A stretch of DNA of 64,000 nt from assembly GCA_026874595.1 (NCBI GenBank), contig CM049307.1, forward strand, positions 94,652,330-94,716,329, in the 5' to 3' direction. The notes beneath the pieces are model-generated. The model was given only the letters and a program-made list of their open reading frames with translations, had not been told where the DNA came from and made no database searches. A program made the position numbers and the translations under genes. The stretch's first letter is position 1, and every line of letters starts with the position of its first letter. This document shows positions 12,650 through 25,700 of the stretch, piece by piece. Source of the DNA: Sipunculus nudus. Taxonomy: Eukaryota; Annelida; Sipuncula; Golfingiida; Sipunculidae.

Positions 12650-12917
12650 GTAAGATACACGCCCCCATTAATTTGATTCATTCCTTATGGACTCCAAGGG
12701 TATTAGTCTAGGAACTAATATCTCAAAGTCTAGGGCATATTGATGGTTTGGCTAACTTTGGTTGGGTAAAAGGATCCATATATAATAGTTATAAATGTTT
12801 TTTATACGCCGTCTAGAATACTGGAACTCTATAGCCATCTTGGATGCCATTTTGAAAATATCAACTTTCCGAAGGTCCTTTTCTTAAATAGTTTAAGTAT
12901 ATTATTCCTGATGTCTA

Positions 12918-13033
<116 letters not shown>

Positions 13034-13392
13034 CCGACAATAAGATTCAAGTATTTTGGACAGTACTAAAAATGTGCTTGAGATGCTTTTTTGATTTCCA
13101 AACAGTTCTGCATGAACACCTGTAATCACCCCAAGTGTCAAACTCCAACGCTATAGGATCAATCTTGGCCTTAGGTCAGCTGCTGGGCTATATTGGCAAA
13201 ATATATGGTTAGTTTAGAAGAGTAAGGTTTGCTGTAATGATGATTTCATTTTATTATTTTATTCACTTTAGACCAACAACAGTACCATACACATCTAAGA
13301 ACATTAGAAATTTGACAATTACGTAAGAAATATGAAATTAATAAATAGATTAAATATATATTTTTATGTATATATAAATAAATAAATATAAT

Positions 13393-13398
<6 letters not shown>

Positions 13399-13462
<64 letters not shown>
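13399..13462. repeat. (AT)n-(AG)n microsatellite
   Basis: AT run followed by an AG run in intron 1 of unit B. The following 100 bp (GGCATGATGGTTCATTG) recurs in part near 28095 downstream of C, so it may be a short dispersed repeat with a GA tract at its edge. Confidence 0.85.
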
Positions 13463-13465
<3 letters not shown>

Positions 13466-13674
13466 ATGAATAGGCATGATGGTTCATTGTTGGTTATAGA
13501 AATGCACCAAAAATTCGGTTCATTGCCGATGTGAAGGTCACGAGTTAGCTTCCATCGGCAGTGAGCCGATTAACTGAAATATGAACAATGTAATTTTGTC
13601 TCAAATTTAATTACTCAAAATTCGCAAAACTTAATTTTTATGATTCCCTTTCAATGCTTCTATTTTATTTTCAG

Positions 13675-13969
13675 TTTGGTTGACAAGCAATATTGTAAAT
13701 GGCGAGGAGACGGAGCTATGGATTTTTAAAAAAAGCAGACCAAAAGTTTCCGATAAAAGAATTTCAATGTCCCGGATATGGTGAAGTACTGACAATACCG
13801 GGGCATCAGGAAATTAGGATGATCAAGTCAGTAACAACCACTGAGACTATCAGCAAACCAACCACTAGTAAAACCCAGAGTGACAAAGCCACAGATGAAC
13901 TCACAGGTGGTGAACCCGTCACTCAACCAACCACTCCTATGGGCGGAAACGACACGATGAAGAAATGTG
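13675..13969 (+). pseudogene. Unit B exon 2: N-terminal CxGY module, frameshifted
   Basis: 295 bp with a good TTTTCAG acceptor and a GTAAAT donor. The length is not a multiple of three although both ends are phase 1 in A, C and D. The intact downstream frame contains KEFQCPGY and closes MKKC. Confidence 0.65.
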
Positions 13970-13988
13970 GTAAATATCCTTTAAGATG

Positions 13989-14167
13989 GCATTCCATACA
14001 TGCGTATCCAGTACGTATTCGTTACGCATACGTATGCAGTTGGAGATGTTGATAGAGGTTTTTCCCTGGCAGATAATTTCTCTACACATGAATCTAAATA
14101 CAATAGACCGGTTTTGCTGCATACGTACTGTATACGCATACGTACCGCATACGCATGTATGGAATGC
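13989..14167. mobile_element. 179-bp MITE with about 51-bp terminal inverted repeats
   Basis: Left arm 13989-14039 and right arm 14117-14167 are inverted copies matching at about 42 of 51 bases, starting GCATTCCATACATGCGTAT. The 77-bp core has no ORF of note. It lies 20 bp inside intron 2 of B; the matching place in A (about 6090) has no insert, so it arrived after the duplication. No clear target-site duplication is visible, so the superfamily is open. Confidence 0.75.
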
Positions 14168-14525
14168 TAGCTGAAGTCCGATCCAGTTGGTCTTTTCCGT
14201 GAATCACAGCCAGCCCGTGATAACATTTCTTTTCAGTTGGCATATAAAAACAAATCCATGATTTAATCAAATATTCCATACCTGTCTTGGCAATAGAGCC
14301 CCCACTCCAACCAGGACAGCATTAATCCATGCAGTAGAATTCCAAATCTGTTTTCATTTTGTAATCTTTCTTGATGTGAACTTTACAGACGTCGCAACTG
14401 TAACATTTTATGAAACTTTTCCAATACGACATGGTTTGTAACCACACGAACCGGGCTTCGCCTAGCTGTTTCTTTGAGGCGGTCCTATACCATGCGGCAC
14501 GGTCTTCATCCATACGACACATTTT

Positions 14526-17105
14526 TTTAGCTCAGCTGACTAACAGTCATCTGAGCTGTAGCGATCCCCCATTGTCCGTCTTTCGTCCGGCCGTCCGGAC
14601 ATCGCCCCGTCTATCCGTTAACAGGGCACAAATCGTAACCGCTGGACTTGGAATCTTCTAACTTGACATCCAGAGAGGTCTATGAAAATTCTCCTTGAAA
14701 ACCTAGAATTAGGTCTCTGTTACCCATATTCTTTGAGCCATGGGGCTCCGAAGTAACGCCCCCCCCCCCCCCCGCAGAATAATGGAAAATTTGATACAAA
14801 AGCTCAAGTATCTGAACAACTAATGTTTGCAGACTGGTGGCGCTACCTGTATTAAAAAAATTTTACGTTTTTTTTCACTCTATTTTTGAGACCTTGAAAG
14901 ATATGGTCATCCGTTAACAGGGCACAAATCGTAAACACTGGACCTAGAATCTTCTATCTTGACATGCAGGGAGGCCCATGAAAAGTTTCTTCGGAAACCT
15001 GGAATAAAGTCTCTGTTACCCATATTCTTTGAGCTATGTGGCCCCGAAATAAAAGATGCGGTCACCTTTTAACAGGGCACAAATCATAACAACTGGACCT
15101 AGAACTCTCCTTATATACAGGGAGGTCAATGAAAAGTCTCCCGGGAAACCTAAAATTAGGTCTCTGTTACCCATATTCTTTGAGCTATGGGGCTCCGAAG
15201 TACCCCCGAGAATAATGGAAAATTTTGTATAAAAACTCCAGTATCTGAACAACTAAATACCAATATTCATAACTTTCTGCAGACTGGTGGCGCCACCTGT
15301 ATTTTTTTTTATTTTACGTATTTTTTCTCTATTGATTCACCCTAAGATGCAGTCATCTTTTAACAGAGCACAAATCCTAATGACTTGACCTAGAATCTTC
15401 TCTCTTGATATGCAGAGAGGCCCATGAAAAGTCTCTGTGGAAACCTGGAATAAGGTCTTTGTTACCCATATTCTTTGAGCTATGGGGCTCTGAAATACCC
15501 ACAGGATAATGGATATTTGATACAAAAGTATCTGAACAACTATTGCATTGATAAGCAAGTTTTTTTGCACGGATATTGGTCATGGAATGTTTCATTACTT
15601 TCTGCAGACTGGTGGCGCCACCTGTACTTTTTTTCTATTTTTACGAAATTTTTTTCTCTATTTTTGAGACCTCTTAAGTTCCAGTCATCTCTTAACAGAG
15701 CACAAGTCCTGTGGACTGGACCTAGGATCTTCTCTCTTGACATGCAGGGAGGCCCATGAAATTCTGTGGAAACCTGAAATTAGGTATCTGTTACCCATAT
15801 TTTTCGAGCTATGGGGCTCCGAAATACACCCTAGAATAATGGAAAATTCGATTCAAACGCTCCAGTATCTGAACAACTAATGCATTGATCACCATGATTC
15901 TTTGAATGGATATTGATCATTGAGTGTTTCTTCAGTTTCTGCAGACTGATGGTGCTACCTATATTTTCGATTTTTACGATTTTTAGCTCAGCTGACTGTA
16001 AGTCATCTGGGCTTTGGCAATCACTCTTTGTCCGTCGTCCATTCGGTCGTTCGGTCGTCTGTCCGTTAACATGGCAGAAATCAAAACCACACGACCTGGA
16101 ATCTTCTGCAGTCATCTGTTAACAGGGCTCAAATGGTAACCATTCGACCTAAAATCTTCTATCTTGACATGCTTGGAGGTCAATTAAATATCTCCGTGAA
16201 ACCTGAAATTATGTCTCTGTTACCCATATCCTCTGGGCTATGGGGCTCAGTAGACCCCCAAGAATAACTAAACATTTGATACAAGAGCTCTGGTATCTCA
16301 ACAAATTTTGCTTTGATTGCCATGACTCTTTGCATGCATATTCATCATGGCGTGTTTCATCTGTTCTTGCAGACTGGTGGCGCCACCTGGATTTATTCCA
16401 ATTTAATGCATTTTCCCTCTGTTTTTGAGACCTTCAAAGATGCGGTCGTCTGTTAAGAGAACAGAGAGGTCAATGAAAAATATCCTTGGAAACCTGAACT
16501 TAGGTCTCTGTTACCCATATTCTCTGAGCTATGCAGCTTATAAGCACCCTTAGCAAAATTGAAAATTTGATACCAAAGCAGGGCACAAATTATAACCTTT
16601 GGACCTAGAAACTCTTAACTTAAGATCCAGGGAGGTTTATGAAAAGTCTCCTTGGAAACATAAATCAGGTCTCCGTTACCCATATTCTGTCAGCAATGGG
16701 GCTTATAATCACACCCCAGAATATTTCAAAATTTGATACCGAAGTAGGGCACAAATCATAACCATTGGACCCAGAATCTTCTCACTTGGCATCCTGAGAG
16801 TTCCTCAAAAGTTCTCCCCTTTAAAACCTGAAATTCGGTCACTGTTACCTATATTTTCAGAGTTTTGGGGTATGTTTGAGCATCCCAAAAGTAATGAAAA
16901 ATACACACAAATTGCCAGGTTCCTCAGGAAAGGCTGGTTGGATTGTCATCAAAATTGGTTAGCTAATGGGTCTTGATGAACTTAAGCTATTATGCATGAA
17001 TGATGATGCCGCATTATATTATCTTAATTAGTTTCCTGTGCCAGGACATATTGTCAACATGTCAGTCGGCTGAGCGTCATTACCCATGGTTCACTTGTTT
17101 TCCAA
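14526..17105. repeat. 2.6-kb block of diverged tandem repeats in intron 2 of unit B
   Basis: The motif GGTCTCTGTTACCCATATTCT recurs near 14710, 15008, 15159, 15452, 15783, 16210, 16502, 16670 and 16837. Two alternating half-units of about 150 bp are visible: one with AACAGGGCACAAATC...GGACCTAGAATCTTCT, the other with GATACAAAAGCTC...CAGACTGGTGGCGCCACCTG. Subunits starting AGCTCAGCTGACT followed by GTCCGTC-rich sequence occur at 14529 and 15985. No protein is encoded. The flanks (CGACACGGTCTTTA) resume intron sequence shared with A. Confidence 0.75.
14759..14774. repeat. Poly-C run
   Basis: A homopolymer of about 16 C inside the tandem block; a likely site of sequencing error. Confidence 0.8.
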
Positions 17106-17472
17106 CATGATGCGGTCTTTATAAATGCGACACGGTCTTTAAAAAAAGAATCAAACTCCCTGGCCGCAGAGGATGTAAAGGTTTATACTTCTTGCATAAC
17201 GCGCGGTTTGCTGCTCTCCCTGATGCATCTATATCTATTTCCTATAATGTATGTTACATTTTATTTAACTATAGTAGTATGCAATGTATTTGAATTATTA
17301 CTCCAACATGAACCGTTTACATCTTCATACACGGGGTTAATAGGAAGTTATAGAACTGCCATTATTACATGAAGTTAAAATTCATTCATTTGATACTTAC
17401 GTGAAACACAACTGCGTCGGTTGGCCTAGCTCATACTTGCTTCACAAAGCAGCATCAAACAAATAAGGATTC

Positions 17473-17527
<55 letters not shown>

Positions 17528-17739
17528 TTATTGGGACTCATCCGGTTACCGAGAATGAAACGCGTTCGGAAAATCTAATGTTTATCATTATTCCCTTTCC
17601 ATAAAACCGGGTCACCGACAAGCACAGATCACGCATACGCATTTTCGGACTCCAGAGGTATTGGATTTTTTTGTGGGGCGCATGCGGATGCCACATTGTG
17701 TTCATCTATTATGTGCTCTTGGTTCCGAGTCCAGCTCCG

Positions 17740-17798
<59 letters not shown>

Positions 17799-17832
17799 GA
17801 CACACACATACATATCTATCTATATATCTGTC

Positions 17833-17865
<33 letters not shown>

Positions 17866-18509
17866 ATATATATATCCCAATATAGTTAAAAGGAATTCTA
17901 CAGTGAGAGAGATAGAGAGGGAGATAAAAAAGAGGGATGAGGCTGAATGTATCAGGGAAGCATGGAAGAATTTAAGTAATTTTACATACAGGCTTGGCAC
18001 TAACTTTTTCCCCCTCGGCGTCTCCAGATATTCTATTCTCCCTTTGCTTCTCCAACTAGGCCATAGGTGTTTTGGCGACTTCTGTTGAATTATAGCTGCA
18101 AAGCCTCCTTAGAAAAATTGAAATGATTTTCCAGGATGTTCAGAGTCTGATGAAAGTCATTTTCCCTTGTCGGCAAAGGTCTTCGTAGCGCCCTGGAACG
18201 TGACCCTGCCGCAGAACGTGTTATGTTGAATTGGATGTAGATCAAATATAATTTTCATCAATATCACTGGAGGAAACATTACTGGTTAACAACCATAGGG
18301 AATGCCGCCTATATTCATACATAATTGTGAAAGGGTAAAAAATGGGTATTTTTCGAGGGGAAGGAAGTTCTTTACTACCAGGTAAAGTTTAATACAGGTT
18401 TAATGTGTAACGCTTCTAAAAAATGTGTTATTTAAATATAAAATACATGAAAATACAATATAATAAAATATGTCCATGTTTCATATATTCACCAATTATT
18501 ATTTTGCAG
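17106..18509. other. Rest of intron 2 of unit B with microsatellites
   Basis: (AT)n at about 17477-17521 and 17742-17793, then a mixed TA/CA/GT tract to about 17875. From about 18055 it matches intron 2 of A. No coding exon seen. Confidence 0.6.
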
Positions 18510-18698
18510 GAAGATGTAGACCAGGGTTTGATCACATGATGAATGGAAAGAAAGGCAAAGGATCTTGTTATAAGATCATAGATGGGATTCGAACCAGGGG
18601 TGATGCGAGGAAGAACTGTTATGCAGTCAAGGGCCATCTTGTCAGCATCGAAACAGACGAGGAACAAAAACATCTCGAGAAAACGTTTAAAGAAAAGG
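18510..18698 (+). CDS. Unit B exon 3: first half of the CTLD
   Basis: 189 bp, phase 1 to phase 1, after TTTTGCAG and before GTAGGT. It encodes GRCRPGFDH, GSCYK, RKNCYAVKGH, LVSIETDEEQ. All key residues are kept. Confidence 0.8.
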
Positions 18699-19329
18699 GT
18701 AGGTTTCTTGGTAGTTCAACAACCACACAATCAGCTAGAATCAGCTATATTATCACTGAAAAGTTTTTTAGACATTGAAAACTGGTAGTCAGTATTTACT
18801 TTTCCATTGAATCAGAGGCTTTTCCTCTACTTTCCCTACCTCATACCCATTATAAATATATCTGTATTGAAAGGAGATGCATGAATGTTTAATATATGTT
18901 CAAGTGTAACTTAAACGTTCTTTGTGTATATAATTTCTGTCAATACCTTGCATTAAGTGCAGTTCCGTACCTTATTTTCATTAAATGTTTACGTGTTTCT
19001 TACAGATCTAAACTCATTCCAATATAACATTCGATCTAAAAACAATATTTTTATATTTAAGCATCTGCTTGTATCATGGTACGACTTATTATCGTTATAC
19101 CTCCTTCATCGTTTATTTCCAATTATCTTATTCGCATTTTACGTTTCTGTCGCTAATTAATACCGTTTCAGTTTTCATTTAATTTCTTTGCCTCGGGATG
19201 TAAGATTAAATTCCTACGGTTTGTTCAGATCTAGCCTTACCATTCAAGCATTACACGTTAGAGGAATTTCTGACAGCTGCCATAATTTTTTTAATACGAC
19301 TGTGAAAACCTAAGGAAATATATTTGTAG

Positions 19330-19559
19330 TTTCTGCCATCTTCGATCTGTACTGTACGAGTGGACGCTACCGCAGCGGAAAATGGATCTGGACTTCTACG
19401 GAGAGAGAGGTGCGGTACACGAAATGGGCTCCAAATTTAATAGTTTCAGGATATGAGGGATTCTCAACTATCATGCTAAGGAAGTCAAGCCTCTATTGGG
19501 AGAGATCGTGGTCGAACAGGAAATGTACACCTCTATGCGAAAGTCCCGTTGATTGTTAA
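19330..19559 (+). CDS. Unit B exon 4: second half of the CTLD and stop
   Basis: 230 bp, open from a TTTGTAG acceptor to TAA; it has no ATG near its start, so an ATG-based ORF scan misses it. It encodes YCTSGRYRSGKWIW, EVRYTKW and CESPVDC, very close to A. Confidence 0.8.
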
Positions 19560-19623
19560 AGAAACTGGTTTGCTTTACGCTTATGCTTTACGCACGTTGA
19601 TCTAGCGCAAAGGTCAAAGTTAT

Positions 19624-19629
19624 AATAAA
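19624..19629 (+). promoter_or_regulatory. Polyadenylation signal AATAAA of unit B
   Basis: AATAAA 65 bp past the stop codon, matching the position in A. Confidence 0.55.
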
Positions 19630-22600
19630 TGCTATGAAGCACTAAAGTTTAATTCACACAGGGAACAACCACGTTATTAACACCACCATATTATCCTCCT
19701 TAAAATAGGGTTCCAATTGTGGAAAACCTCATTTTACGATGTTTATATATATATATATGTATCTATTTTCAAAAAGAAAAATCACCACATCGTACAATAT
19801 GTATCGGGGCCTGGTCAATTGCTGTTTTGCCGGGTATTGTGGGGCATTCACGGGACTCAGCCACAATGTTTACAGACATTTCACCTATTTCTCTTATCAT
19901 CCTTGTTCTTCCTTCTCTCGTTGTCCTCACGTTCTCCGACCTCCCTCAGCAGTCAGTATAAAATGTCTCACAAGGAAACTCTCAAGGGCCCATTTTATCG
20001 ATGGGAGGACCCCTTTTTATGAGTCCTACTGGCTCAAAACATCAATGATAAGATACGAACAACTGGCACAGCAACCATTTTGTACAGCACAGCAACAATT
20101 TACAGAAGGGGTAATTCGATTTATGCCCGACTGAAATGATAAACGTAATTTATCTTGATATTCTGAGATATTATGAATTGAGATAACGGTAAAAGTACTG
20201 TAAATACGTGCTGAACGCCAGCAGAGGCTACATTTGTAAGTATACTCATTATTACTAAATTAAAAATACATATTTTATATTTCTATTGGAAAATGTTGAA
20301 TGTTATTGAAAATATGTTTCATTTCCTGGCGTCAGTGAAAACACATTTTGTGGTAGCGGGTTAAACTCTGCCAAGAGACGATCTAATTATTGCATTTTGT
20401 TCATTGCTCTGCTCATTTAATGACGTGTTGTGGACGTCTGTAGCAAACACTCAAAATAATCACTGCAAAATGTAAATGATAAAAACAACTAAAACTATGA
20501 TGAAACGATAATATAAATATGCTCTTCTGTAACAGATATATTGATGAGGCGTTTTATATTCACGTGAAAACAATTAGACCATATGTGAGTTGCTATACAA
20601 TCATAGCATTTTTTTAAATGTAGAAATACAAGATAAACAAAAGCTATAGATGAATTAAAAAATCCTTCACAAATATGGTTATATGTCTGCTACAAATTTG
20701 TGTAGTTGATGATATGTTTAGATGTGAGACGACAGAACAATATTTGTTTAAGTGTTTGTGAATGGAAACCCGATTCGTTTTATGAGAGTAAGTTGTTTAC
20801 TTATTTATTTCAAGATCTTTAATGTCACAGATTTTGTAACCGTTCCCACATTGGTAAGGACAAATTGAGCCATTAGCGACACATAGGAGGCACGATTCTA
20901 TTCAGAAAAACAATAATTAAAAGCACAGTGTTGTACTCTGTTTAACAAATAAATAAAAAGAGCACTTGAAAACGCTAACCTGTCATTATGCGTAATATAT
21001 TTCATTTATATATGCGATTTATATCAAAGGATAAATAATTTGAGTTAGTTAGTTAGTTCGAACATATACAAAGTGGTATGAAACAGGAAATTGAAAGTTT
21101 AAAGGTGTATTCCATAAAGATTTTTTTTCATATTTCCTGGATAGGAAATTCATGAAAAATGCACACGCAGTAGAGTATGTTCAATTGACAGGGCTTCAGT
21201 AGGAAATTTTTATATATTAATTTACTGAAATGCATTTTTTATATCCATGGATACCTATGTACTTTTGTTCAAACACAAACAGTATAGTTTCTTATACTAA
21301 GTCAAGTACTTTCAATCTTACAGTGGTAGGATGGACATAAAGTAACATTGCCCCGAGTTGTTTTTATTGATGCTTTCATTGTTAAATATTCATTGTGCAA
21401 AAAGCAGTTTAGATCTAATATTGCCTCAAGGATTTTGGTGATAAAATATTTCTTTCAACATAAACACATGTATCCATGTTTTTATTTTTTTTAAATAAAT
21501 ATTCCTAAAATGGAGGGTTTATCAACTTCAAGTACAGGTATCTTAAAACCGAAGGTGAGCTTTATGTTATATCATTATAAATCACATTTTTATATATAAA
21601 TAATGAAAGCGAAACAGTTAACCTTGAGACCAGAGTTACATTCCTCACAAGAAGGACCACAGACAACAACGACGACACAGTATCATACTAATGCTAAATG
21701 CACTCCGAATTAAATATTGAGAAGCAAAAAAAAAAGTTTGGTCAGAATATACTTTACACGCCTGATTTTGCTTAATTCTGTGAGTGACGCTTTTTTGATT
21801 CACCTACTATGAAGGAAAAATAACAACAATATTTCGACATTTATATTTCGACAGTTACTTGAATGAAAGACAATTAAGTACATATACATTATATTCTAAA
21901 AAAGATTGTCATCTGAGAATAACACTGGTGACCCAGTATCATATTTCTGCTAAATGCTTTCCCCTTAAAAACTGAGAAGCTAAAAGGCCAGCATGTTTGG
22001 CCCGACTACCCTATATATACGCTCTTGTGAAAAACATTTAAAAATGAATTAAAAGTTTAAAAATACAACCAGGGTGCGATAACCTCTGTCATCACACATA
22101 CCTATTTTTGTGTCTGTGAACAACATATGCATGTGTAGGTAAAAATGTATAACAATATTAAGTAGACGAAATAAGAAGAGAGTATCTTTGGGGCTGTCGA
22201 CGGCAAGGTGTGTTTACTTCACTCGTTTAAACCACCAGGGAGATTTTTCTATACAATATGAATCAAAATGCTTTGACATAAAATACATAACAGTAAAGAG
22301 TATTACATGTACACTATTGAACATAGGCATTCTATTGTTTTTGTGACAGTTATTATGTTCATGTTAACATATACTAAAAGGGAACAACTTCAATTGTTGT
22401 CAAATCGGTGAAAGATTCTTCTATTAACTCCAGTAAACTTTGTCTAGGAAGCATTTGTGATCCATCAGTTTGTCTATGTTTGTCAGCAGCACATGACACA
22501 TGTGACAAGATAAGTTATCAAAACGGCACGTGTAGAAGTGGCCATGTAGAGAGAATAGGTATACCCATAGCTTTTAAAAGCGAGTGTTATAGTCAAGGGT

Positions 22601-22633
22601 AATATAGTAAGCAGAGGATCCCTGTTTATGCTG

Positions 22634-22645
22634 TATTTTTTATAG
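22634..22645 (+). promoter_or_regulatory. TTTATAG element before unit C
   Basis: TATTTTTTATAG ends 39 bp before the ATG; equivalent to the elements of A and B. Confidence 0.35.
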
Positions 22646-22683
22646 CTAAAGACTGAGACGCGACATAACATTAGAACGCCACG

Positions 22684-22717
22684 ATGCAAATCAAAGTAGC
22701 CGTTAATTTAACTCTGG
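22684..22717 (+). CDS. Unit C exon 1: signal-peptide start
   Basis: 34 bp encoding MQIKVAVNLTL plus one base, with a GGTAAGG donor. An in-frame stop lies just upstream, so this ATG is the only choice. The hydrophobic run continues into exon 2 as VWLL. Confidence 0.55.
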
Positions 22718-25700
22718 GTAAGGGAAGCATCTTTGTTTATTGTTTAGTCGTCATTGGATGAATAACAAGGCATGATCGAACGAGTGAGGTTTTAAGCTAT
22801 AAAGGGGATGAAAAGCAGGGCTATATTTGAAAATATGTGCCTGTCTGCAAATTCAAACGTTAATTAATCTTTGTATAAAGACTCTTTGATGTAATATGTA
22901 ACTGTCACATAAGCTAGTAGTTCCGCGTATGAGTCGCCAAAACAATCTTTATATATAAGATGCTCTCTGTTACAAACGAGTCATAATTATTATAAACCTG
23001 TGGGTGCGGTACTGTAAATTATTCATCATCAATTTCAAACTGTAGAATTATGATTTTATTTTCGTTTTAAAAAAAGTTTGGTTGCTGAACCACAAAGCAA
23101 ATGGCAACGAGATGTATACGAGCAATACGACATTAGCAGGCCAAAAGGTTTGGATTGAAGAATTCCCATGTCCTGGATATTTTTGGGTAACGAAAACGCT
23201 GGGAAATGTGAAAAATAAAAAGGTCAGGCTGGTAAGTGGTCAGTCTGTCAACGAGCCAACTGAAACCACCGAGGGTAAAAAAGCTGCAGGTAAACTCAGA
23301 ACCAATAAAGAAGTCAGGTTGCCAGTAACAGGTACGACTGATATTTTCGAGACGACACAGAACGTTCCAAGTATTTCATCTGTGGTCAACGCTGCAATCA
23401 CTCCTGGTGGCCAGCAAAGAAACAGTGCGCCGCTCCAAAAATCTGGTAAATATGTGTATGTGTGTGGGTATGCATGCGTGTGTATGTAGTGAGAGACAGA
23501 TGTCAGAAAAGCACCGGTGACTTTAAACAGAAGGTGTCAGTACATAAACACATATGTGACTACAAAACAGATGCAACTTTCAGGCTTGTCAGAATCGAAT
23601 AAAGAACCCTCTCTTGCATTTTGGTCAGGAGATCTCAGAGGTGATCTTAGCACTGCCGGTAACACTGGTCTCTTGTGTTTGAATCAAATAGATCAGCATC
23701 GTGCATTGTCTGGTGAAATCAAATACATGTCAGGGACTATTTCAGAAACCTCATAACAAAATTTGACCTCCATATACATTACGTAGAGAACAAAAAAAAG
23801 GTATAGCATCTGGGTAGAAGGGTGCGCTAGTGTATTGGAAAAAAGTATGTTCGAACAAGATACTGCATCGGATTTGATATAATTTAAAGTAATGTTTCGC
23901 CCTGAACGGAATACAGACCCAGTCGTTCTTAAGTATTTTTTTAGTTTATGGCATACTATCATATCACACTCAAAATGTCACATCTGACTTCCAGGGGATT
24001 TAGCTGAGACTGTTCAGATTCAAAACTTGCAGCAAGAAAACAGCATTTTCTTTATGATGATTTGATGATTTGAACTGTATAAGAATTGCGTAGGTTGCAG
24101 AAAATAATTCCCACAGTGCAAAGACAATGCGAAGGATTTTACTGGCTGCATATTGATTGGTCTTTCTTTTTGTGGCGAATAGAAGTTTAAGAGAAATCAA
24201 TATAATTGTTGACTGACAGACGATTCAATTTTACAATTCTACCATGTGAATATTTTCATTCACCTTCAAACCATAAGCAAAGGCAAGGGGACGTCCTCTT
24301 CTGTAACATATTGCATTATATTGGCTAGGAAAAAGCAGTTCCGTATCGATAACTGCTCCGACAATGATATTAATTTATTTTGGTGAGGTGAATGTCCCTA
24401 ATGTCAGAAGAAACAATGGCTTGTTCGCGTTGCTTCTTTTCACAAAATAGACCTATCGTTTGATACTATTGACAACTTTGGGTGACAGTTAAAACAATAC
24501 GAGGGCACGGTTTATCTACAAATAAAGACATTACGTGACAGCTAAAAATGATAAATGGTTTTGTCTAAAACACATTATCCTCAACAAATTTTAGCCCAAA
24601 TGTATTTTCTTTTCTTAAATTCCGCAGTGGTAGCCTTGTTGACACAATCACAGAAGATGATCGTTGGGAAATATATCACTGCTAGAGTAAACGGGGTACG
24701 GACATAACCTCGGATATCGGAAGCAGTCTCGGATGCCATAAAATATATCAGCAAACTTAGGAATCAAAACACGTGTATTTTTAATAATTTATATTACCGA
24801 ATCTTGGTGAAATCTTTGTAATGCATATCTAGCTGTCGAACTGGACTTCGTATAACCATATTTTTAAATATTAGATAATTAGATATTTTGTTATTTTTAC
24901 TTGTCCCTGACACCCAGATCCTTGACCCATATTGACCTATATTCTCTTCTTTGAGAATTATTCTTTTCTTTAGAGCTTACATGTAGCAACAATTGAATTA
25001 AATGTACACATTTTTTCCCATATAATTTCTTGATGATAAATCACAAAGGTACACTTAAATGAAATTTTACACTCATTTATGACTTTAAAAAAAAAATAAA
25101 GTTAAAGAGACTGAATCGTTGTCGTGAGCATTAAGAATTACAAATAATACCTCGATTTCGTACAGCAAATAAAAAAAAAATGCGGGGGTTGGTAGAAATT
25201 GGAAAATTTCATCATTTTAAGTAGCCTAAAAACAAAGAACGTTTTAATTTACTGTATTTAGATTATAAATACTAACTTATATGCGTTATGTATATAACAA
25301 TAATGTATTTATTTGCATCTTAAATACATTTGTTAAAGGGATTTAGATCTCAAATTTATTATGATGCCAAAACATAAATAAACTGTGAATATAAAGCAGA
25401 AAGTAGCTATAAACATGTTTTTATACATAACTCTGTAAATATAAAATATTCTTCTTTCTGCCGGTGCACAGCAAATTATCCGAGGTCGATGAATGGCTTT
25501 AGTATTCGACCATACACCCGACTGCCGACATCCTGGTTTTAGTCTGTATCTGTAAAAGGTCTATTATAAGGAAAAGGTATCGTTTTCGCGATATGCACAG
25601 CTCTTCTGAGCGTCTGCCTAGAGCATCTATAACATACTGTTACCCTGTAACGTATACTTCTACGAGCCTTCTTTTGCAGTCATATCTTAAGAGCCATCTT

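Larger units (their letters stand above)
19560..22683. other. Spacer between units B and C
   Basis: About 19900-20520 is the downstream flank shared with A and C. About 21240-21490 (TATATCCATGGATA..., CATTGCCCCGAGTTGTTTTTATT) has a close copy at 35141-35390. A small Cys-rich ORF at 22408-22602 has no recognisable domain. No gene called. Confidence 0.5.

Noticed and set aside
17661-18088. Genes in the 17.7-18.1 kb interval
   Set aside because: Overlapping frames on both strands driven by TA and CA runs; no splice or domain support.
22408-22602. Small secreted Cys-rich peptide
   Set aside because: 64 codons with eight cysteines, but no signal peptide, no domain, and no copy upstream of A or B.
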